From Curtobacterium herbarum (lineage in GTDB: Bacteria > Actinomycetota > Actinomycetes > Actinomycetales > Microbacteriaceae), in NCBI RefSeq assembly GCF_016907335.1, contig NZ_JAFBBT010000001.1, positions 992,001 through 1,056,000 on the forward strand: 64,000 nucleotides of DNA, read 5' to 3'. Below the pieces are notes generated by a model that was given only the letters and a program-made list of their open reading frames with translations, did no database searches and was not told where the DNA came from. Of this stretch, positions 16,722 to 24,035 are shown piece by piece. Position 1 is the stretch's first letter, and each line of letters opens with the position of its first letter. Position numbers and translations under genes: made by a program.

Positions 16722-16971
16722 CGTTTCCGGGTGTCAGCCGGCTCGTGGTGCGGGTCCGTCGGGGCGTCGAGGCACGACGGGCGCACGCGGGTGGTGCGCG
16801 CGCCGGTCACCGGTGTCTGTGGGCCGTCGGGGGACGGCCGGGACGCCGGGGTGGACAGCAGGGTGGGGGACCTGCGGTCGTCGCGTCGTCGCGTGGACCC
16901 GCGAGCCGGGGGAGGACCGGACGGTGATGTGGGGCCCGTCCGTTCCGCCTCGGTGCGGTGACGATCACGTC

Positions 16972-17008
16972 ACTCGCGGGGGCGAAGCGGCAACGATGAC
17001 CCGCGAGT
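16972..17008 (-). promoter_or_regulatory. Hairpin in long leader/upstream region of the lytic transglycosylase
   Basis: Perfect 9-bp inverted repeat ACTCGCGGG (16972-16980) / CCCGCGAGT (17000-17008), loop 19. It lies in the 365-bp gap 16722-17086, which otherwise holds only GC-rich sequence and no open frame with a credible start. It might be an RNA element of the leader or an operator; I could not match it to a known riboswitch. Confidence 0.4.
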
Positions 17009-17057
17009 CTGGGCGCCCCGTCAACAGACGCTCCCAGAACGGTCGGTCCACCGGGCG

Positions 17058-17073
17058 GTAACGGTTCGGTAAC
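17058..17073. promoter_or_regulatory. GTAAC-N6-GTAAC direct repeat (candidate MtrA-type response regulator site)
   Basis: GTAAC at 17058-17062 and 17069-17073, exactly 11 bp apart, one helical turn. Direct GTAAC-type repeats of this spacing are reported for the actinobacterial MtrA regulator, which controls peptidoglycan hydrolases. It is upstream of the lytic transglycosylase and just downstream of the MarR gene. Assignment is inference. Confidence 0.4.
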
Positions 17074-17086
17074 GACCCGCCCGGGA

Positions 17087-17542
17087 TCAGCGCGCGGGCG
17101 TCGCCGGGGTCGTCGGACTCTGCGCGACCCGCTCCAGGGCGTCGAGTGCCCGGGCGATCGCGTCGACGTCATCGGGGGACAGGTCGGCGATGAGCTCGGC
17201 GACGATGCCGGTGCGCTGCGACCGGGCGGTGTCGACGGCGTCCATGCCCGCCTGGGTGGCGCTCACCATGAACGCCCGACCGTCCCGAGGGTCCGGATCG
17301 CGCGCGATGAACCCACGCTGCTCGAGCTCGATCAGGATGCGGGTCATCGTCGGTTTGGTGACGACCTCGATCCGCGACAGGTCGCCGGGGCGCAGGGGTC
17401 CGTGCTGGACGATGGACGCCAGCGCCGACACGATCCCGTAGCCGAGCGAGGCCGAGTCGGTCCGTGCTCGTCGGTTGATCCGGCCGACGGCCGCGGCGAG
17501 GCGCGCGGCGACCTCGGTGCGGTCCGGGTCGAGGTCGGTCAT
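17087..17542 (-). CDS. MarR family transcriptional regulator
   Basis: 151-residue winged-helix MarR protein: LGYGIVSALASIVQHGPLRPGDLSRIEVVTKPTMTRILIELEQRGFIARDPDPRDGRAFMVSATQAG is a textbook MarR helix-turn-helix and wing with the DPRDGR motif. The ATG at 17542 has GGAG upstream and is preferred over a frame-extended start 20 codons earlier that would add a disordered segment. No divergent partner; ligand and targets unknown. Confidence 0.9.
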   Translation of the reverse strand: MTDLDPDRTEVAARLAAAVGRINRRARTDSASLGYGIVSALASIVQHGPLRPGDLSRIEVVTKPTMTRILIELEQRGFIARDPDPRDGRAFMVSATQAGMDAVDTARSQRTGIVAELIADLSPDDVDAIARALDALERVAQSPTTPATPAR

Positions 17543-17660
17543 GGTCGCTCCGCGGGTGTCGTTCGGATGGGTCTGCACGATCGTATCGGTCGGCGAACGC
17601 ACGCCGATCGGGGGACACCGAGTCCGCCACCGCGGGGGACGTCCTGGCCGGGGAACGCGG

Positions 17661-17692
17661 ACCGCCCACCTCGATCGGCCGAGGTGGGCGGT
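17661..17692. terminator. Perfect 13-bp hairpin between GntR and MarR genes
   Basis: ACCGCCCACCTCG (17661-17673), loop ATCGGC, CGAGGTGGGCGGT (17680-17692). It lies 38 bases beyond the GntR stop on the - strand. No strong U-tract, as common in high-GC actinobacteria. Confidence 0.75.
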
Positions 17693-17730
17693 TCCCTGTA
17701 CGGATGTTCAGCAGGTTCCGGACGCGACGG

Positions 17731-18381
17731 TCAGCGCTTCTCCCCGGGGAGCATGTGGATCGCCTCGGTGGCCAGCTCGGCGGCGATGTTGTCGCCGTCC
17801 GCCGTCGCCGCGCGCAGGCGTCGGAAGTCCTCGGTCATCTGGTCCCAGTCGAGCAGTTCGTCCAGGTTCGGCAGCCGCAGCCGGAACGCCAGACCGTCCA
17901 TCGTGTCCTGGCAGACCCGCTGCAGGTTCTCGTTCCCGCACTCGTCGACGTACAGCGCGAACACCCCGAGGGCGTCGCGGTTCACGGCCGGGACGTCGTG
18001 CGCCTCGAGCTCGGTGATCGTCTTGTCGAGCGCACTGAGGATCCGCTTCCGCGACGCCGTGCCGAGTCGGGGGACCGCCAGCCGGACGACCCCGCCGAAG
18101 AGCACACCGAGCGTCTGCATCGCCTCGATGACCTCGGTCGGGTCCGGCGTCGTGACCCGCGTGTACCGGTTCGGCGCCATCTCGATCAGGCCGGCGCGCG
18201 CGAGCTGGCTCAGCGCCTCGCGGATCGGCGTGCGGGACACCCCGAGCCACGCGATGAGCTCGTCGTCGTTGAGCCGCTCCCCGGGCTCGAGCGTGCCGTC
18301 CATGATCGCCTCGTGGATCTTCTGACGGACGGTGTCGCGGAGCAGCTTGTGCTCGGTCGGGGCGCTGCTGGGGACCGGCAT
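17731..18381 (-). CDS. GntR family transcriptional regulator (FadR/FCD type)
   Basis: 216 residues: N-terminal wHTH (about 10-75, KIHEAIMDGTLEPGERLNDDELIAWLGVSRTPIREALSQLARAGLIEM) with the GntR signature, then a helical FCD-like effector domain (about 85-205). FCD metal-binding histidines are mostly absent, so the ligand site may not bind metal. Start ATG has AAGG upstream. A short inverted repeat just upstream may be its own operator. It stands alone between unrelated genes, so targets cannot be inferred. Confidence 0.9.
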   Translation of the reverse strand: MPVPSSAPTEHKLLRDTVRQKIHEAIMDGTLEPGERLNDDELIAWLGVSRTPIREALSQLARAGLIEMAPNRYTRVTTPDPTEVIEAMQTLGVLFGGVVRLAVPRLGTASRKRILSALDKTITELEAHDVPAVNRDALGVFALYVDECGNENLQRVCQDTMDGLAFRLRLPNLDELLDWDQMTEDFRRLRAATADGDNIAAELATEAIHMLPGEKR

Positions 18382-18419
18382 GGGGGACCTTCCGGGTTCG
18401 GGACGGGTGCCCGCTCACC

Positions 18420-18435
18420 GTACCTGATGTGGTAC
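18420..18435. promoter_or_regulatory. Inverted repeat upstream of the GntR gene (candidate autoregulatory operator)
   Basis: GTACC (18420-18424), six-base spacer, GGTAC (18431-18435), embedded in a longer partly symmetric CCGTACC...GGTACCGG. It lies 39 bases before the GntR start on the - strand, where a repressor would block transcription. Confidence 0.45.
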
Positions 18436-18461
18436 CGGACGGTTGCCGCGACCACGGACGT

Positions 18462-18533
18462 TCACCGCGCCAGCAGCCGCAGCGTCTCCGGGTCCTCGGC
18501 GCCCTCGAACGGGTCCCGCGCCGGATCACTCAC
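18462..18533 (-). CDS. Putative 23-residue acidic micro-protein
   Basis: GTG at 18533 overlaps the DUF2071 stop (GTGA) and opens a 23-codon frame reading MSDPARDPFEGAEDPETLRL and three more residues. The coupled start, acidic composition and codon-like third-position GC suggest possible translation, but the length gives little statistical weight. No homologue recognised. It could instead be untranslated 3' sequence. Confidence 0.35.
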   Translation of the reverse strand: MSDPARDPFEGAEDPETLRLLAR

Positions 18534-19354
18534 CGGACCACGTCCCCCCACGCGTACCGCACGGTGGTGCCGTCGACCACGAGCAGCGAGTCGGGCGCAC
18601 GGTCGAACAACCCCGGCAGCCCGACGGCGTCCGGCAGGTCACCCTCCAGGCGTTCCAGCGTGGCCGACCGGACGCTCAGCGGCGGGTGCTGGCGCTGCCA
18701 GAACAGCGTCTGGGCGAGCAGTCGCGCGTGGATCCCGGCACGGGTGGTGAGCTCCGCGGCCAGCGGCGACCGGTCGACCTCACCGGCCACGACGCGGACC
18801 GAGGCGGCGTGGCGGGGGCCGGACGTGCCTCCCGTCCGGCGGGCCTGACGGACCGCACGGATCGGGTGCCGGACGCGGTCCGGGTGGCGGACCGACCGGT
18901 GTCCGACGGTCTCGCCTCGGCGGCGGGACCGCGCCCACGCGAACGTGTAGGGGACGCCGAGCAGGGCGTGGGCGGCGACGATCGCGGGTACGTTCGGGGT
19001 GTCGACGGTCAGGTACGCGATGCCGTGTCGGCCGGCGTCGTCGACGGTGAGGACCTCGATGGTGACCTCGGTCATCGAGCCCAGGCGGGTGGACGGCGGG
19101 AACGGCGGCACCTGCGTCTCGCGGAACACGTACGCGACCAGGCCGACCCAGGCGCTGCCGTCGACGACGTCGGGCCGTGTGCCCCGGGGGACCAGGCGGG
19201 CGAGCGCCTCCGGCTCGGACCGCCAGTGCGCGAAGACGACGTCGTCCCACGCGTGCACGGTCACCGGTCGGTGCCGCAGGGCGACCGCGGCCCGGGTGCG
19301 CGGATCGGCCGTACCGGGTCCGAGGTCGGCGGGTTGCTCCTGGTCGTCGGTCAT
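18530..19354 (-). CDS. DUF2071 family protein (YqjF-like)
   Basis: 274 residues of the DUF2071/YqjF family: VFAHWRSEPEALARLVPRGTRPDVVDGSAWVGLVAYVFRETQVPPFPPSTRLGSMTEVTIEVLTVDDAGRHGIAYLTVD is the conserved acetoacetate-decarboxylase-like core, although no catalytic lysine of ADC is apparent at a matching site. Function is not established. The ATG at 19354 overlaps the DoxX-like stop (ATGA), so the two are co-translated; this DoxX-DUF2071 pairing suggests a shared membrane or redox context. Confidence 0.82.
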   Translation of the reverse strand: MTDDQEQPADLGPGTADPRTRAAVALRHRPVTVHAWDDVVFAHWRSEPEALARLVPRGTRPDVVDGSAWVGLVAYVFRETQVPPFPPSTRLGSMTEVTIEVLTVDDAGRHGIAYLTVDTPNVPAIVAAHALLGVPYTFAWARSRRRGETVGHRSVRHPDRVRHPIRAVRQARRTGGTSGPRHAASVRVVAGEVDRSPLAAELTTRAGIHARLLAQTLFWQRQHPPLSVRSATLERLEGDLPDAVGLPGLFDRAPDSLLVVDGTTVRYAWGDVVR

Positions 19355-19752
19355 CGTCGCGGGGCGTGGCGCGCGACGCGCACCGCCCACGCGACCAGCG
19401 GCGCCTGCAGCGGCAGCCGGAGGACCGCGACGAGTCGTCCCGCCCGGGAGGCCCGTGGGCTGTCGAGCAGGTCGCTCGCCATCTTGACGTTGGCCGGGAA
19501 CACCGCGAGGAACAGGGCGGCCGCCGCCCAGCCCGCGCGTCGCCGGGTGGCGGGGACGAGGAGGCCGACGGCGATGCCGAGTTCGGCGAGGCCGGAGGCG
19601 AGGGTCGTCGTCCGGGGCGGCAGCGTCTCCGGGACGATCCGGTCGTAGCCCGCGGGCCGCAGGAAGTGGGTCACCCCGGCGCCGCCGAGGATGAGGGCGA
19701 GGACACCGGCGGTCCTCCTGGCACGTCGTGCACGTTCGGTCCGCCGTCGCAT
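19351..19752 (-). CDS. DoxX-like small membrane protein
   Basis: 133 residues with four hydrophobic segments. TAGVLALILGGAGVTHFLRPAGYDRIVPETLPPRTT is the DoxX/MauE-like N-terminus with the conserved His-Phe-Pro cluster, followed by LASGLAELGIAVGLLVPATRR and FPANVKMASD. DoxX-family proteins sit in redox or terminal-oxidase contexts, but specific activity is unknown. Starts at ATG 19752, with CACGAT six bases upstream on the - strand; coupled to the DUF2071 gene. Confidence 0.82.
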   Translation of the reverse strand: MRRRTERARRARRTAGVLALILGGAGVTHFLRPAGYDRIVPETLPPRTTTLASGLAELGIAVGLLVPATRRRAGWAAAALFLAVFPANVKMASDLLDSPRASRAGRLVAVLRLPLQAPLVAWAVRVARHAPRR

Positions 19753-19842
19753 CGTCCCATCGTGCCCGATCGGACGGTGCCCGTGCCCAGCTGTGGCCCA
19801 GGCGCGGCCGGACGAGCGCAGGTCGTGTCCCTGCAGATCGCG

Positions 19843-19887
19843 TCTGGTCAGGCCAGCTCTGGTCAGGCCACCTCTGATCAGGCCAGC
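19843..19887. repeat. 15-bp tandem repeat, three copies, overlapping the coaBC stop
   Basis: TCTGGTCAGGCCAGC, TCTGGTCAGGCCACC and TCTGATCAGGCCAGC lie head to tail. The third copy contains the coaBC stop codon and last codons, so the repeat looks like a tandem duplication of the gene's own end. Confidence 0.9.
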
Positions 19888-21260
19888 GCGGTCGCGACCA
19901 GGTCGAGCACCGCGGTGGCCACCTCGGCCTTCGTGCCCGAGGTCTCACGGACGACCTGGCCGCCGGGGACGAGCACCTCGATGGCGTTCTCCTCGCGCTC
20001 GAACCCGTGCGCCCAGCCGACGTGGTTCACGACGAGCAGGTCGGCCGGCTTCCGGGCGATCTTGGCGCGGCCGAGTTCCAGGCGAGCCTCGCGGTCGGGT
20101 TCGGTCTCGGCGGCGAACCCCACGACGACCTGACCGACCCGGCGGGCGGCGACGAGCTCGGCGAGGACGTCGGGGTTCCGCACCAGCTCGAGCGTCATCC
20201 GGTCGCCCTGCTGCTCCTTCTTGAGCTTCGACTCGAGCACCTCGGCCGGGCGGTAGTCGGCCACCGCGGCGGTCATCACCAGGACGTCGGCGTCCGGCGC
20301 TGCCGCGTGCATGGCGGCCGCGAGCTCCTGTGCCGACCCGACCCGGACGATCCGGATCGGCAGCCCCTCGGTGAGCCCGGGATCGGTGTTCGCGGCGACG
20401 AGGGTGACGTCCGCACCGCGGCGGGCGGCCTCGGCGGCGAGCGCGACGCCCTGTCGGCCGCTCGACCGGTTGCCGACGAAGCGGACCGGGTCGAGGGGTT
20501 CGCGGGTGCCGCCGGCGCTGACGACGACGCGGACGCCGGCCAGGTCGCCCTGCTCGCCGCGGGCGGCGGTGTGGCGGGCCGGGGTGGTGCCGTCGGTGTC
20601 GGCGCGCTCGTCGGTGTCGGTCGCCTCGACCGCCTCGACCGCCTCGACCGCCTCGGCCGCCCCGGCCGCCTCGGCCGCCTCGGCCGCCTCGGCCGCCTCG
20701 GATGCTTCGAGCACGGCGAGCGCTGCGACGACGATGTCCTCCGGCTCGGACATCCGCCCGATGCCCGCGTCGTCCCCGGTCAGGGCGCCGACGACCGGTC
20801 CGACGACGTGCACGCCCCGTTCGCGCAGGGTGGCGAGGTTCGCCCGGGTGGCGGGGTGCTCCCACATCTGCGGGTGCATGGCCGGCGCGACGACGACCGG
20901 TGCCTCGGTGGCCAGGAGGGTGGTGCCGAGCAGGTCGCCCGCGAGTCCGGCGGCCATCTTCGCCAGGCTGTCCGCGGTGGCGGGGGCGATCACGACGAGG
21001 TCGGCGCGGCGGCCGAGCGCGACGTGCCGGACCTCGGCGACGTCGTCCCAGACGCTGGTGGAGACGGGGTTGCGGCTGAGGGCCTCCAGGGTGGGCAGCC
21101 CGACGAACCGCAGCGCTCCCTCGGTGGGGACGACGTGCACGTCGTGGCCGCGCTTGACGAGGTCGCGGACGACGCCGACGGCCTTGTAGGCGGCGATCCC
21201 GCCGGTGATGCCGACGACGACGGTGCGGGGACGGGCGGGCTGCGGGGCTGCGTCGTTCAC
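19878..21260 (-). CDS. coaBC: Bifunctional phosphopantothenoylcysteine decarboxylase/phosphopantothenate-cysteine ligase
   Basis: 460 residues for two steps of coenzyme A synthesis. The CoaC part (about 1-185) is a flavin-dependent decarboxylase with VGITGGIAAYKAV, the active-site His in VRHVALGRRADLVVIAPATADSLAKMA and VVAPAMHPQMWEHP. The CoaB part (about 250-460) shows VVVSAGGTREPLDPVRFVGNRSSGRQG, MTAAVADYRP and the lysine motif LKKEQQ. Between them lies an unusual Glu-Ala-Ala/Val repeat linker of about 45 residues. GTG at 21260 is chosen; the GTG at 21269 is possible. Closing VNHVGWAHGFEREENA is a CoaB signature. Confidence 0.95.
   Translation of the reverse strand: MNDAAPQPARPRTVVVGITGGIAAYKAVGVVRDLVKRGHDVHVVPTEGALRFVGLPTLEALSRNPVSTSVWDDVAEVRHVALGRRADLVVIAPATADSLAKMAAGLAGDLLGTTLLATEAPVVVAPAMHPQMWEHPATRANLATLRERGVHVVGPVVGALTGDDAGIGRMSEPEDIVVAALAVLEASEAAEAAEAAEAAGAAEAVEAVEAVEATDTDERADTDGTTPARHTAARGEQGDLAGVRVVVSAGGTREPLDPVRFVGNRSSGRQGVALAAEAARRGADVTLVAANTDPGLTEGLPIRIVRVGSAQELAAAMHAAAPDADVLVMTAAVADYRPAEVLESKLKKEQQGDRMTLELVRNPDVLAELVAARRVGQVVVGFAAETEPDREARLELGRAKIARKPADLLVVNHVGWAHGFEREENAIEVLVPGGQVVRETSGTKAEVATAVLDLVATALA
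20622..20700. repeat. 9-bp tandem repeat coding the coaBC linker
   Basis: About nine head-to-tail units of GCCTCGACC or GCCTCGGCC encode the (E-A-A / E-A-V)n linker between the CoaC and CoaB domains. Unit-length changes keep frame, so linker length can vary without breaking the enzyme. Confidence 0.9.
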
Positions 21261-21314
21261 ACCGCTCACGCTACCCGGCGGGGGTGCGGAGGACCGGGTG
21301 GCAGGATCGCACCC

Positions 21315-22073
21315 ATGTGCACCGTCGTCGTCCGTGTCGATCCCGGCGCGGCGTGGCCCGTGACCGTCCTCGCGCTCCGGGACGAGTCGCCGGACCGGCC
21401 GTGGGACCCGCCGGCCGTGTGGTGGCCGGAGCGTGACCCGGGCGTCGTCGGTGTCCGCGACCAGCAGGCGGGAGGCGCGTGGCTGGCCGCCTCGGACCGG
21501 AACGGTCTGGCCGTGGTGCTGAACCGGTGGGAGCCGACCCCGGGCGTCGGCGGCACGTGGAGCACCCGGGGGACCTTGCCGTTGGACGCGGTCGCGGACG
21601 ACGTCGTCCCGGGTGCGGACGGTGCGCTGCCGACGAGTCGGGCGTTCAACCTGGTCCGCGGCACCGCCGAGGGTGCCGAGGTCGTCACGTGGGACGGCGC
21701 CGAGGTCCGGACGACGGTGCTCGGGCCGGGCGTGCACATGGTCACGCACGGCGAACCGGACGACCCGGCCGCACCTCGGATCGGGCGGTGGCTCGACGCG
21801 TTCCGAGCGGTGCCGGCGCCGACCGGTCCGCCCGACGCGGCGCCGGCCGAGGAACTCCGCACGTCGCCGGACGACGGGTGGGCGCCGTGGTTCGGGGTGC
21901 TCGCCGGGTCCACCGCGCTGGCGCCGGACGACCGGGACGCGATCCTCCGCGACACCGTCGAGCCGGAGGGGCACTTCGCGACGCTGTCGATCGTGGCCGC
22001 GGCGGTCGGGCCCGGGCGGACGGTGCTCCGGCACACGCGGCTCGCGGAGCCGGGGGAGCTGCAGCCCCGCTGA
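21315..22073 (+). CDS. NRDE-family (Ntn-hydrolase-like) protein
   Basis: 252 residues starting MCTVVVRVDPGAAWPV, with Cys2 as the expected N-terminal nucleophile after Met removal. The family's NRDE motif is LRDE here (ALRDESPDRPWDPP), so the first residue is not conserved. GGAWLAASDRNGLAVVLNR and SRAFNLVRG match the core fold. Function of this family is not established; it is related to Golgi transport TANGO2 proteins. CAGGAT at 21302-21307 sits seven bases before the ATG, suggesting a leaderless mRNA. Confidence 0.82.
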   Translation: MCTVVVRVDPGAAWPVTVLALRDESPDRPWDPPAVWWPERDPGVVGVRDQQAGGAWLAASDRNGLAVVLNRWEPTPGVGGTWSTRGTLPLDAVADDVVPGADGALPTSRAFNLVRGTAEGAEVVTWDGAEVRTTVLGPGVHMVTHGEPDDPAAPRIGRWLDAFRAVPAPTGPPDAAPAEELRTSPDDGWAPWFGVLAGSTALAPDDRDAILRDTVEPEGHFATLSIVAAAVGPGRTVLRHTRLAEPGELQPR

Positions 22074-22080
22074 CCAGTTC

Positions 22081-22110
22081 TGGAAAGTACTTGCCAAATT
22101 GGAAAGTACC
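22081..22110. promoter_or_regulatory. Tandem TGGAAAGTAC operator upstream of the membrane/wHTH pair
   Basis: 22081-22096 is a near-perfect palindrome TGGAAAGTACTTGCCA (one mismatched pair); its half site recurs as TTGGAAAGTACC at 22099-22110, 19 bp on. TTGCCA (22091-22096) could be a -35 with CATGCT (22114-22119) as -10 at 17-bp spacing, so the operator would cover the promoter. The two-gene unit ends in a wHTH regulator, the expected binder. Confidence 0.65.
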
Positions 22111-22143
22111 GGTCATGCTGGAGGCAGCCGAAGGAGGCACACC

Positions 22144-22575
22144 ATGACCGACCAAACGCAGCTCAGCCCGACCGAGGCCCGTCGACTGCTCGACGAGGCC
22201 GACCGCGTCAGCCGCCGGGCCCACGACGCGACCCGCTGGCCCTACGTCACGTTCCTGGTGGGGCTGGGCACGAGCACCGCGTTCGGCACCCTGGCGATGG
22301 CCCTGACCGAGGGGTCGGCCTTCGGTGTCGCCTACGTCGGCACGATGGTCGCCGTGTTCGCGCTGATCATCTTCTTCTGCATCACGATCCAGGGCCGACG
22401 GGCGTTCTCGTGGAGCCGCCGCTGGTCGCTCTACATGGGCGCCTGGGTGGTCACCTACCTCGGGGCGATCGCGGTCGTCGGGTGGGCGCACGGCAACGTC
22501 GTCGCGGCGGCCGTCACCTCGGGGCTCGTGCTGCTCGTCACGACCGTGTGCGCCGCCGTGGAGGCCCGTCGGTGA
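22144..22575 (+). CDS. Four-helix integral membrane protein of unknown function
   Basis: 143 residues. A soluble helical N-terminus (LSPTEARRLLDEADRVSRRAHDATRWP) precedes four predicted membrane helices (about 33-55, 63-87, 98-117, 120-140). No recognised domain. GAAGGAGG lies eight bases before the ATG. Its stop overlaps the GTG of the wHTH gene (GTGA), a recurrent actinobacterial pairing in which the regulator controls its own membrane partner. Function not inferred beyond that. Confidence 0.8.
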   Translation: MTDQTQLSPTEARRLLDEADRVSRRAHDATRWPYVTFLVGLGTSTAFGTLAMALTEGSAFGVAYVGTMVAVFALIIFFCITIQGRRAFSWSRRWSLYMGAWVVTYLGAIAVVGWAHGNVVAAAVTSGLVLLVTTVCAAVEARR

Positions 22576-22880
22576 CCGCGGAGCAGGTGCACCCGCGACA
22601 CCGCCTGGTCGACGTCCTGCAGCACCCGGTGCGGTTCTCGATCGTCGCCGCGCTCGACAAGGCCGAGAAGCTCGGGTTCGCCGAGGTGCGGGACGTGGTC
22701 GAGGTCAGCGACTCCGTGCTCAGCAAGCAGGTGTCGGCGCTCGAGGCCGCGGGGATCGTCGACGTGCAGAAGGGCTTCGTCGGCAAGGTGCCGCGGACGA
22801 CCCTGGTGCTCAGCCGCTCCGGCCGGGCCGCCTGGCGCTCGCACCTCGCGGCGCTCCGCCAGATCGCCGGGACGGACTGA
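22572..22880 (+). CDS. Small winged-helix transcriptional regulator
   Basis: 102 residues, almost entirely a winged helix (HTH_27/MarR-like): HRLVDVLQHPVRFSIVAALDKAEKLGFAEVRDVVEVSDSVLSKQVSALEAAGIVDVQKGFVGKVPRTTLVLSRSGRAAW. The recognition helix is around DSVLSKQVSALEAAG. Coupled to the upstream membrane-protein gene; likely autoregulates the operon via the TGGAAAGTAC sites. No ligand domain. Confidence 0.88.
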   Translation: MTAEQVHPRHRLVDVLQHPVRFSIVAALDKAEKLGFAEVRDVVEVSDSVLSKQVSALEAAGIVDVQKGFVGKVPRTTLVLSRSGRAAWRSHLAALRQIAGTD

Positions 22881-22962
22881 CCGGCGGCACGGCCACGCCG
22901 TCGGGACGGCTGATCACCGGGGGTGACCGACTGCCGGACCGGGGGAGCGGGACGGGGGTGTG

Positions 22963-23011
22963 GCGGGCCTCCCGGCCGGAGCGGCGTGTGCCGACCGGTC
23001 GGGAGGCCCGC
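22963..23011. terminator. 12-bp stem hairpin between convergent genes
   Basis: GCGGGCCTCCCG (22963-22974) pairs perfectly with CGGGAGGCCCGC (23000-23011); the 25-base loop can form an inner GGCCGG/CCGACC helix. Placed between the convergent wHTH and SDR genes, five bases past the SDR stop, it probably acts as a bidirectional terminator. Confidence 0.7.
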
Positions 23012-23016
23012 TCGTG

Positions 23017-23934
23017 TCACTCCGGCAGGCGCGTGCCGGTGAGGTCCTCGGCCACGGCCCACAGGGAGCGTGCGAGGTCGACGCCACGCGCCGAGCGGGG
23101 GATCGAGGCGAGGGTCGTCGGCCCGGTCAGTCCGAGCGCCCCAGCCGGCCCGTAGTAGGCGCCCGAGGCGGCGTTGCGGCCCACGGTCGCGTAGAGCAGC
23201 GGCTCGGTGCCCTGCTCGACGTCCTGCGTGAAGGGCGTCGCCCGGTCGCTCGACCGCACCGGACGGTCGCGGCCCAGGGAGCGCCCGGCCGTCTGCAGGT
23301 TCGTACGGGTGAAGCCGGGGTGAGCCAACGTCGACGACAGCTCCCAGCCGCGGGTGACCGCGACCTGGTGCAGGTGCAGACCGAGGAGCAGGTCGGCGAG
23401 CTTCGACTGTGCGTAGGCGAGCCACGGCTGGTAGCCGCTCTGCCACTGCAGGTCGTCGAAGTGGATCTTGCCGGGCACGGCGGCGAGGCTCGACATCGTC
23501 GCGACCCGGGGCGCCTCGGCGCGCAGCAGGGTCGGCAGCAGCAGGTTCGTCAGGGCGAACGGGCCCAGGTAGTTCGTCCCGAACTGCAGCTCGAAGCCGT
23601 CCACGGTCTCGAAGCGCTCCCGCGGGGCCATCACGCCGGCGTTGTTGACGAGCACGTCGAGGGGGCGGTCGTCGGCGATGATCCCGTCGGCGAAGCGGTG
23701 CACGCTCGACAGGTCGGCGAGGTCGAGCTCGCGGACCTCGAGGTCGGCGTCGGGGTGCTCGTGGCGGATCTCGGCGGCAGCGGCCTCGCCCTTGGACACC
23801 GTGCGGACGGCGATGACGACGCTCGCGCCGGCCCCGGCGAGCCGGCGTGCGGTCTCCTTGCCGGTGCCGCTGTTGGACCCGGTGACGACGATGCGTCGGC
23901 CGGTCTGGTCGGGGAGGTTCGAGGGCTGCACCAT
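23017..23934 (-). CDS. Short-chain dehydrogenase/reductase
   Basis: 305-residue classical SDR of the retinol-dehydrogenase/WW-oxidoreductase-like group. [25 protein letters not shown] is the Rossmann nucleotide-binding TGxxxGxG region, [12 protein letters not shown] the NNAG motif, and catalytic Ser (ATMSSLAA), Tyr and Lys (YAQSKLAD) are all present, so it should be active with NAD(P)H. Substrate unknown. The ATG at 23934 is used because TACGGT lies seven bases upstream on the - strand; a start 13 codons earlier has no support. Confidence 0.92.
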   Translation of the reverse strand: MVQPSNLPDQTGRRIVVTGSNSGTGKETARRLAGAGASVVIAVRTVSKGEAAAAEIRHEHPDADLEVRELDLADLSSVHRFADGIIADDRPLDVLVNNAGVMAPRERFETVDGFELQFGTNYLGPFALTNLLLPTLLRAEAPRVATMSSLAAVPGKIHFDDLQWQSGYQPWLAYAQSKLADLLLGLHLHQVAVTRGWELSSTLAHPGFTRTNLQTAGRSLGRDRPVRSSDRATPFTQDVEQGTEPLLYATVGRNAASGAYYGPAGALGLTGPTTLASIPRSARGVDLARSLWAVAEDLTGTRLPE

Positions 23935-23994
23935 GCGTCGGACCGTACACAGTCGTGCTGGGGGTGCGGGCACGGGCAGATCGTGCTAGTTTTC

Positions 23995-24006
23995 ATGCGT
24001 TCGCAT
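23995..24006. promoter_or_regulatory. Perfect 12-bp palindrome ATGCGTTCGCAT upstream of the LLM gene
   Basis: The palindrome follows a TAGTTT -10-like box (23987-23992) and lies 29 bases before the LLM oxidoreductase start, overlapping the expected transcription start. Candidate operator for an unlinked repressor. Confidence 0.45.
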
Positions 24007-24035
24007 TGATCGACTGCGAGATCCGGGAGGGTCAC

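Noticed and set aside
16722..17086. ydaO/c-di-AMP riboswitch before the lytic transglycosylase
   Set aside because: The conserved GGGGA/CCGCGG core cannot be placed; only an isolated hairpin and a GTAAC repeat are seen.
18530..19948. Single 472-residue protein spanning DUF2071 and upstream DNA
   Set aside because: The DoxX-like gene in another frame covers the upstream part and ends with an ATGA overlap at the DUF2071 start.
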